NCBI GenBank assembly: GCA_030642565.1
Contig: DAOWNM010000109.1
Coordinates: forward strand, 1 to 8,361
From: Bacteroidota bacterium
GTDB lineage: Bacteria > Bacteroidota > Bacteroidia > Bacteroidales > GCA-2748055
Length of the DNA: 8,361 bases
Direction: 5' to 3'
The notes beneath the pieces were generated by a model. That model did not search any database, was not told the DNA's origin, and worked only from the letters and a program-made list of their open reading frames with translations. The translations under genes and the position numbers were made by a program. Within the stretch, counting starts at the first letter, position 1; each line of letters begins with the position of its first letter. This document shows positions 1-5,397 of this stretch, one piece after another.

Positions 1-130
1 CATCCTGGAACCACTCCCGGTTGTCCAGGTTCTCCTGGGTGGGTACATAGCCTTCCTGGGCACTTAGATGGATGCTGAGGAAACCTGCAAAAAGAGTAAC
101 TACAAGGAATTTTGATAGATAGAGTCGCAT
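1..130 (-). CDS. Secreted alpha-L-fucosidase (GH29-like), N-terminus only
   Basis: The gene starts at the ATG complementary to 128-130 and runs off the left edge after 43 codons. The first 24 residues form a Sec signal peptide (MRLYLSKF, then a hydrophobic core, ending LSA before QEG), so the product should be exported to the periplasm or cell surface. The mature N-terminus reads GYVPTQENLDNREWFQD. This matches the start of bacterial GH29 alpha-L-fucosidases, which typically read YxPTxENLxxRxWFQDxxFGxFxHWG just before the first barrel strand. GH29 enzymes release terminal L-fucose by a retaining mechanism. The catalytic residues lie outside the window, so activity cannot be judged. A Bacteroidota-type promoter sits about 50 bases upstream of the start. 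The family call rests on a short but characteristic stretch; another hydrolase with the same N-terminal motif is possible but less likely. Confidence 0.7.
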   Translation of the reverse strand, partial: MRLYLSKFLVVTLFAGFLSIHLSAQEGYVPTQENLDNREWFQD

Positions 131-145
131 GGTCTTACTTGGTTT

Positions 146-337
146 TTAATTGGATTTAGAGAATTCAAATGCTGAATATCTCAAAAATAATAATTTCTCA
201 GTCAGACCAAGATGCTTGCGAAGGCGGTGATAGGCTATAGCTGCAATACCAGATGAATGGTGCCCACCCAGGTCCATTGGGATCCTGTCGGGTTCCACAT
301 GGTTCAAGGCTGCAAGTACTCGTTCCTGAGAGGTCAT
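146..337 (-). pseudogene. Truncated uroporphyrinogen-decarboxylase-family gene, 5' remnant
   Basis: This 63-codon frame begins MTSQERVLAALNHVEPDRIP, followed by MDLGG and a SGIAAIAYHRLRKHLGL stretch. That is the standard N-terminus of URO-D-superfamily proteins (PF01208; the MtaA/methyltransferase-like members rather than HemE proper), which are usually about 330-400 residues long. Similarity stops after about 46-50 residues. The remaining tail is low-complexity and AT-rich, reads like noncoding sequence in frame, and ends at a TAA only 15 bases from the fucosidase start. I see no continuation of the domain in the other frames of the interval. The piece is too short to fold as the TIM barrel, so it is most likely the left-over 5' end of a gene whose body was deleted. 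Translation as a leader peptide for the fucosidase transcript is a weaker alternative. Confidence 0.7.
182..210 (-). promoter_or_regulatory. Bacteroidota-type promoter for the fucosidase gene
   Basis: On the minus strand, TTG (complement of 208-210) is followed after 18 bases by TATTTTTG (complement of 182-189). This is an exact match to the Bacteroidota -7 box TAnnTTTG, with a -33 TTG box at close to the usual 19-21 base spacing. Transcription would start about 45 bases before the fucosidase ATG at 130, leaving a short AT-rich leader. The -7 box lies in the non-homologous tail of the URO-D remnant and the -33 box lies near its last homologous codons. Such short motifs can occur by chance in AT-rich DNA, but position and orientation fit the gene. 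Confidence 0.45.
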
Positions 338-403
338 TCTTTTATCTATTTCTTAATGTTGAACTAAGATAGATAATATTCCTCAAAGGATCTTTCCATA
401 AAA

Positions 404-1894
404 ATGATTAAACTTAAGATTGATATGAGACAGATCGCCCTTATTAGCCTTGTTTTCATCACCACTCTCCTTTCAGCGCAAAAGCCCAATGTCCTATTTA
501 TCATTTCCGATGATCTGAATACCCGTATCGGACCCTATATGGAGATTGCAAATCATACGCCCCAACTGGACCGTCTGGCAGCTGAGGGGATACGGTTTAC
601 CAGGACCTATTGCCAGTACCCACTTTGCGGTCCATCACGTGCTTCGCTGATGAGCGGACTTTACCCGGAAACAAACGGCATTTTAAGAAACAATGATCAA
701 CCGGGAAGTTACCGTGTGGAAAATTCTTCCCTGGCCGATCACCCCACCCTTGCAGGATATTTTCGCCAGCACGGATACTACACAGCCCGCGTTTCCAAGA
801 TCTTTCATATGGGTGTCCCGGGCGGCATTGAACGGGGTGACCCCGGAGGAGACGAGCCCGATTCATGGGACTATACCTATAATGTCCTGGGACCTGAAAC
901 CCATAGTTCCGGAACCCTGGAACTGCTCTCCCCCGGGAATCTTCATTATGGATCGAATTTCTCCCGAATGGTCATTGATGATGGATTGGAATTGACACAG
1001 ACCGACTATCTGGCCACCAGTCAGGCCATCGCCATCCTTGAGAACCGTACCGGAAAACTGGATCCGGACAGTAAATCCAAACAGAAGATCAAGCCTCAAG
1101 CTCCCTTCTTCCTGGCGGTGGGACTGGTGCGCCCACATGTACCCCTGATTGCCCCGGAGAACTGTTTTGAACCCTACCCGGAAAATGAGGTAAAACTCCC
1201 TCCTGTGGTGGTGGAAAGCAGTGTCCCGGAACAGGCCCTGAAGCGGCAGAACATGAATATATGGAAAATGAATGAACTCCAGAAGAGGCAGACCATCAGT
1301 GCCTATATGGCAAGTGTTCGCTTTATGGACCAGCAGGTAGGAAGACTGATTGATGCACTTGACAGATTGGGAATCAGGGAAGAGACCATTGTTGTATTCG
1401 TTTCAGATCATGGTTACAACCTGGGGGAACACGACTGCTGGTCAAAGGTAAGCCTGTGGGAAGGAAGTGTGCGAATCCCAATGATCATCTCCTATCCGGA
1501 AAACACTGAAAAACACGGGAGCACCTGCGAATCCATTACTGAACTTATCGATCTCTATCCAACTTTAACAGAGTTGTGCAATTTAGATCCGGATCAGCCC
1601 GGAATTCTGCAGGGGAAGAGTCTGGCTAGCTATATTGTGGGGGAGAATTCAAGCCATGATTCGTCTGTTGCTTACACTGTTACCTATGGTGGAAGCGGTG
1701 CCACCATCCGGTCTGACCGATGGAGGTACACCCGCTGGGGTGAAGGTGTTGATGCAGGTAATGAGGAGCTTTATGATCACCAGAAGGACCCTGAAGAACA
1801 TACCAACCTGGCTCATAAGCCGGAATTGCAGAATGTGCTTGCCGAACTCAGGCAGCAGTTCGAGCAGGCCAGGAACAGGGCACGTATCAAATAA
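404..1894 (+). CDS. Secreted sulfatase, iduronate-2-sulfatase-like (S1 family)
   Basis: This 496-residue type I sulfatase hydrolyses sulfate esters, probably on a glycan, in the periplasm or at the surface. Residues 1-25 form a signal peptide ending LLSAQ. The ATG at 404 is used, but Met8 (base 425) would give a more compact signal peptide and cannot be excluded; neither has a good Shine-Dalgarno. The formylglycine motif is CGPSR with Cys75 as the residue to be oxidised. The other active-site residues match human iduronate-2-sulfatase in order and spacing: Asp36-Asp37, Lys132 and His135 (SKIFH), His245 (RPHVP), Asp335-His336 (SDHG) and Lys348 (WSK). The C-terminus has the usual RSDRWRYTRW and ELYDHQKDPEEHTNLA elements. 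This places it in the IDS-like branch (SulfAtlas S1_7-type), but the substrate could be uronate, fucose or another sulfated sugar. Cys75 needs an external maturation enzyme, not encoded here. It is divergent from the fucosidase side. Confidence 0.9.
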   Translation: MIKLKIDMRQIALISLVFITTLLSAQKPNVLFIISDDLNTRIGPYMEIANHTPQLDRLAAEGIRFTRTYCQYPLCGPSRASLMSGLYPETNGILRNNDQPGSYRVENSSLADHPTLAGYFRQHGYYTARVSKIFHMGVPGGIERGDPGGDEPDSWDYTYNVLGPETHSSGTLELLSPGNLHYGSNFSRMVIDDGLELTQTDYLATSQAIAILENRTGKLDPDSKSKQKIKPQAPFFLAVGLVRPHVPLIAPENCFEPYPENEVKLPPVVVESSVPEQALKRQNMNIWKMNELQKRQTISAYMASVRFMDQQVGRLIDALDRLGIREETIVVFVSDHGYNLGEHDCWSKVSLWEGSVRIPMIISYPENTEKHGSTCESITELIDLYPTLTELCNLDPDQPGILQGKSLASYIVGENSSHDSSVAYTVTYGGSGATIRSDRWRYTRWGEGVDAGNEELYDHQKDPEEHTNLAHKPELQNVLAELRQQFEQARNRARIK

Positions 1895-1957
1895 CCCGCC
1901 ACAAATCACGCTAACTTCTGATTACCACCTACTGGACAGGCTTATAATACCTCACAT

Positions 1958-1984
1958 AATCAATCTTATACTGAATGATTGATT
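1958..1984. repeat. Short inverted repeat in the gap between sulfatase and DUF5107 genes
   Basis: AATCAATC at 1958-1965 is perfectly complementary to GATTGATT at 1977-1984, with an 11-base loop. The pairing extends by one wobble and one more base pair. The hairpin is AT-rich and has no T-run after it, so it is a poor Rho-independent terminator. It could be a weak transcript-end structure for the upstream sulfatase gene, an operator half-site pair for the downstream operon, or chance. Confidence 0.25.
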
Positions 1985-2010
1985 GTCTGCAGATTAATAA
2001 AACTCTTTCA

Positions 2011-2020
2011 TATATTTATG
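2011..2020 (+). promoter_or_regulatory. Possible weak -7 element ahead of the DUF5107 gene
   Basis: TATATTTATG, about 40 bases before the ATG at 2061, contains two overlapping near-matches to TAnnTTTG (TATATTTA and TATTTATG, each with one mismatch). The nearest upstream TTG (1983-1985) is 25 or more bases away, too far for a good -33 box. The 166-base gap after the sulfatase makes a separate promoter plausible, but the motif evidence is weak. Confidence 0.2.
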
Positions 2021-2060
2021 GAGAGTCCCATTTATTCCAAACAACACCAGAGTAAAGACC

Positions 2061-5000
2061 ATGAGACCTGAGAAAACCTTCCATCTAATCCTGGCAATTA
2101 CCCTATTGTTAATTCCTGGTTACCTCTTAAACGGACAGGTAAAGATCTGGGAGGAGATGCTTACCCTTCCCACCTATGAACCAAAAGCTGCCGACAAGAA
2201 TCCCATGTTTTATGTACCCGATGCATACCAGGGTGCCAAGAGGGTGGTCTACCCCTATCCCTTGATGGATAACCTCTCCACCGAAAAATCGGACAGGGAG
2301 CACAGGGCGGTCTACCTGGAAAATGAATACATAAAACTTTGTCTCCTGCCTGATATCGGGGGCCACCTTCTCTTTGCCACGGATAAAACCAACAATTATG
2401 AGATCTTCTACCGTCAGCATGTGATCAAACCTGCCAATATAGGCATGCTTGGGGCCTGGATCTCTGGGGGAATCGAATGGTGTGTATTTCATCACCACCG
2501 CCCCTCCACCTACCTGCCGGTAGATTACAGGCTTGTTGAAAATGGCGATGGCAGTAAGAGCATCTGGTTCGGAGAGAATGAACCCAGGCACCGCATGAAA
2601 TGGAGCATCGGGTTGACCCTGCATCCGGGCAGAAATTACATTGAGACGGATGTAAGGATGTTCAACCATACCGAACATACCCACTCCATCCTCTACTGGG
2701 CCAATGTGGCTACTCATGTGAATGACGACTACCAGGCAATCTTCCCGCCAGGTGTGCACCAGGGAGTATACCATGCAAAAAACTCCTTTATTCACTGGCC
2801 CATCGCTGATGAAATTTACAACGGAAAAGACTATACCGGGCAGATCGATGTAAGCTGGTGGAAAAACCATCCCGATCCCATCTCCATCTTTGCCCATAAT
2901 CTGCAGGACGATTTCATAGGCGGGTATGACCATGCCAGGGATGCCGGTACAGTACATGTGGGAAACCACCACATTGTAAAAGGAGCAAAACTCTGGGAGT
3001 GGGGACCTGGTGAGTTCGGACATATGTGGGATTGTGAAATCCTGACAGATGCCGACGGACCCTATGCCGAGCTTATGGTGGGAGGTTTTTCGGATAACCA
3101 GCCCGACTACAGCTGGATCAAACCCGGTGAAGTAAAAAGCCTGAAACAGTACTGGTACCCGGTAAGGGACATTGGAGGATTTATAAAAGCAAACCTGGAT
3201 GCAGCAGTGAATCTAGAGCTTACCGCCGGTAACCACATTCATATCGGTCTAAATGCAACACAGAAATTGAATAATTGCAGAGTGATCCTTCTGGAGAATG
3301 AGGATATCATCTTTGAAGAGCAGACCGATATGGGGCCGGGCACACCCTATACCTCCTTGATCAAGGTGGGAGGGGAACCTGATCTTACCCGGTTTAAGGT
3401 CAGATTGCTGGACCGGAATAACATAGAACTCATCTCTTACCGGAAACAGAAACCGATATACGAAGCTGAACTTCCCAAAACTGTAACACCTCCCGGAAAG
3501 CCAGCAGAAATAGATAATATCGAAGAGCTGGTCCTGACCGGTCAACGGATCATGCAGTTTCATAACCCGGGAGTGAATCCCGAAGATTATTTCATGGAGG
3601 CCATACGCAGGGATCCGCTGAATTCATTGGCGAATCTGCACCTTGGAAACCTGGCGGCGAAAGCCGGTAAATACAGTGAAGCAGCCGACTACTACCACAA
3701 AACCATTCGCCGGACCACAAGGGATTATACCCGTCCGCGAGATTGCGAAGCCCTTTACATGCTGGGGGTAGTTCTGAAAAAGCAGAAGAAGTATAATGCT
3801 GCCATTGATACTCTGTATCGGGCTACATGGGACCAGGCCTGGTTTGCGGCTGCCTATTTTGAACTGGCAGGGATCTCCATGCTGAAGGGCCATTTTGACG
3901 AGGCCCTGGACCATCTGAACCATTCGCTCTCCATGAATGCAATCAACCCCAAAGCTTATGCACTGAAATCAGCTGTTCTGCGTCATCTTGGAGAAAGAGC
4001 CAACGCCGGTATCAGTGCCCGTAGGGCCAGGGTGCTGGACCCGCTGGATCATATGGCGACCTATGAGCTGTTATTAAACAATGCCATAACCACTTCAGAA
4101 TTTACTACCCTGTTGAACGACAACAAAGAGAACTATCTCGAACTTGCAACCGGTTATTTCAATACAGGGTTGTATGAGGAAGCTGCCGGAGTGGTTACCA
4201 TGGCCTTGAATTCCGAAGACACAATCCTCCACTCCTACCCGATCTTATACTACTATGGTGCCTGGCTTAGCGAAAAGATGGGAAACAAAGAGCTTGCTGG
4301 TGAATATTATAACTTCGCTTCGAAGGCATCCACCGATTATGCCTTCCCCTTCCGTTTTGAGACCATCGATATTCTGAAGGCAGCCATCAAATACAATCAG
4401 AATGATGCCAGTGCATGGTACTATATGGGGAACATCCTCTATAATCATCAGCCTGACAGAGCCATTGTATGCTGGAAACAGGCAGTCAGACTTAATCAAG
4501 AGATGGCCATTGCCCACCGTAACCTGGGCTGGGGATATTACAGGCACCTGGAGGATATTGAGGGTGCCATCGGGCATTATGAAACAGCAGTAAGCCTGAA
4601 AGGGGATGACCCCAGGTACTATTTTGAACTGGATATACTGTACGAGATGAATAATGAACCTTTGGAAAAAAGGTACGATCTGTTCGCAAACCATCATGAG
4701 GTTGTAAAAGGACGGGAGGACTCCTACATCAGGGAGATTGAGGTCCTTTTACTGAATGGTGAAAGTGACATGGCGCTTACCTCGTTGATAGAACATACCT
4801 TTCTGCGCCGGGAAGGGGTAGTGCACCTGCACGACCTGTTTGTGGACGCTCACCTGTTGAAGGGCAGGGAATTTCTTCAATCAGGGGAGAATGAACAGGC
4901 CATTGAGCAGTTTCTCCTGGCCGATACCTATCCCACTAACCAGAGGATCGGACGCATCTCCGGCTACCAGAAAGAGGCTCAGATATACTATTTCACCGGT

Positions 5001-5381
5001 CTTGCGTATCAGGTAATGGACCAGAAAAGCAAGGCAAAAAGTTTCTTCAGAAAAGCAGTGGATACTCCCGTAGGGAATTCAGAATACCTCTACTACAGGG
5101 CCCTGTCACAAAATGAGCTGGGACGTCAGAAGGATGCCATGGGATCCTCTGAAGAGCTGATTAAAGCCGGTGAGGAGGCACTGGAAAAGGCTGGTGATGC
5201 AGACTTCTTTGCTAAATTCGGAGAGAAGGCGGGAGTGGATGTGCGTAAAGCAGGCGCCTATTATCATATGGCACTGGGATACCAGGCATCCGGAGATTCT
5301 GATAAGGCCCGGGAGGCGTTTGCTCAGGCCCTGGAGCTGAGGAACAGCATCCTCTGGGCCAATGTATACAGCAAACAATAA
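2061..5381 (+). CDS. Secreted DUF5107 domain protein with C-terminal TPR array
   Basis: The protein has 1106 residues. Residues 1-25 are a signal peptide (hydrophobic core LILAITLLLIPGYLL, then NG before QVKIW), so it is exported. Residues about 30-370 carry the DUF5107 domain (PF17128). Hallmarks are KNPMFY, LENEYIKLCLLPDIGGHL, YRQHVIKPANIGM, SGGIEWCVFHHHRPST, GENEPRH, LYWANVATH, YWYPVRDIGGF and a Trp/His-rich core. The IGG and ISGGIEW segments resemble sugar-binding clefts of beta-sandwich, aldose-epimerase-like folds, but I know of no established reaction for the family. After a beta-rich linker, residues about 520-1100 are TPR-type helical repeats, for example HLGNLAAKAGKYSEAADYY, AYFELAGISMLKGHFDEAL, AWYYMGNILYNHQPDRAI and MALGYQASGDSDKAREAF. 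The full length is usual for Bacteroidota homologues and I see no break. It likely forms an operon with the downstream gene, 16 bases away. A carbohydrate-processing role is inferred from neighbours, not shown. Confidence 0.85.
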   Translation: MRPEKTFHLILAITLLLIPGYLLNGQVKIWEEMLTLPTYEPKAADKNPMFYVPDAYQGAKRVVYPYPLMDNLSTEKSDREHRAVYLENEYIKLCLLPDIGGHLLFATDKTNNYEIFYRQHVIKPANIGMLGAWISGGIEWCVFHHHRPSTYLPVDYRLVENGDGSKSIWFGENEPRHRMKWSIGLTLHPGRNYIETDVRMFNHTEHTHSILYWANVATHVNDDYQAIFPPGVHQGVYHAKNSFIHWPIADEIYNGKDYTGQIDVSWWKNHPDPISIFAHNLQDDFIGGYDHARDAGTVHVGNHHIVKGAKLWEWGPGEFGHMWDCEILTDADGPYAELMVGGFSDNQPDYSWIKPGEVKSLKQYWYPVRDIGGFIKANLDAAVNLELTAGNHIHIGLNATQKLNNCRVILLENEDIIFEEQTDMGPGTPYTSLIKVGGEPDLTRFKVRLLDRNNIELISYRKQKPIYEAELPKTVTPPGKPAEIDNIEELVLTGQRIMQFHNPGVNPEDYFMEAIRRDPLNSLANLHLGNLAAKAGKYSEAADYYHKTIRRTTRDYTRPRDCEALYMLGVVLKKQKKYNAAIDTLYRATWDQAWFAAAYFELAGISMLKGHFDEALDHLNHSLSMNAINPKAYALKSAVLRHLGERANAGISARRARVLDPLDHMATYELLLNNAITTSEFTTLLNDNKENYLELATGYFNTGLYEEAAGVVTMALNSEDTILHSYPILYYYGAWLSEKMGNKELAGEYYNFASKASTDYAFPFRFETIDILKAAIKYNQNDASAWYYMGNILYNHQPDRAIVCWKQAVRLNQEMAIAHRNLGWGYYRHLEDIEGAIGHYETAVSLKGDDPRYYFELDILYEMNNEPLEKRYDLFANHHEVVKGREDSYIREIEVLLLNGESDMALTSLIEHTFLRREGVVHLHDLFVDAHLLKGREFLQSGENEQAIEQFLLADTYPTNQRIGRISGYQKEAQIYYFTGLAYQVMDQKSKAKSFFRKAVDTPVGNSEYLYYRALSQNELGRQKDAMGSSEELIKAGEEALEKAGDADFFAKFGEKAGVDVRKAGAYYHMALGYQASGDSDKAREAFAQALELRNSILWANVYSKQ

Positions 5382-5397
5382 CCAGATCCCATCACCT

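Noticed and set aside
338..403. Promoter for the 404 sulfatase in the divergent interval
   Set aside because: TAATGTTG at 354-361 is a one-mismatch -7 box, but no TTG lies at the right distance upstream, so I could not support it.
2127..3023. 298-codon open frame on the minus strand inside the DUF5107 gene
   Set aside because: It lies wholly antisense to a well-recognised domain, its translation shows no family features, and it follows the codon pattern of the sense gene. It is a shadow frame.
4245..4697. 150-codon antisense frame within the TPR region
   Set aside because: Antisense shadow of helical repeats; no motif, signal or start context of its own.
5362..5397. Upstream ATG for the fusion gene, overlapping the DUF5107 gene by 20 bases
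   Set aside because: It would put a polar 12-residue extension ahead of a perfect lipoprotein signal; the ATG at 5398 gives the standard MKR start, so the longer form is unlikely.
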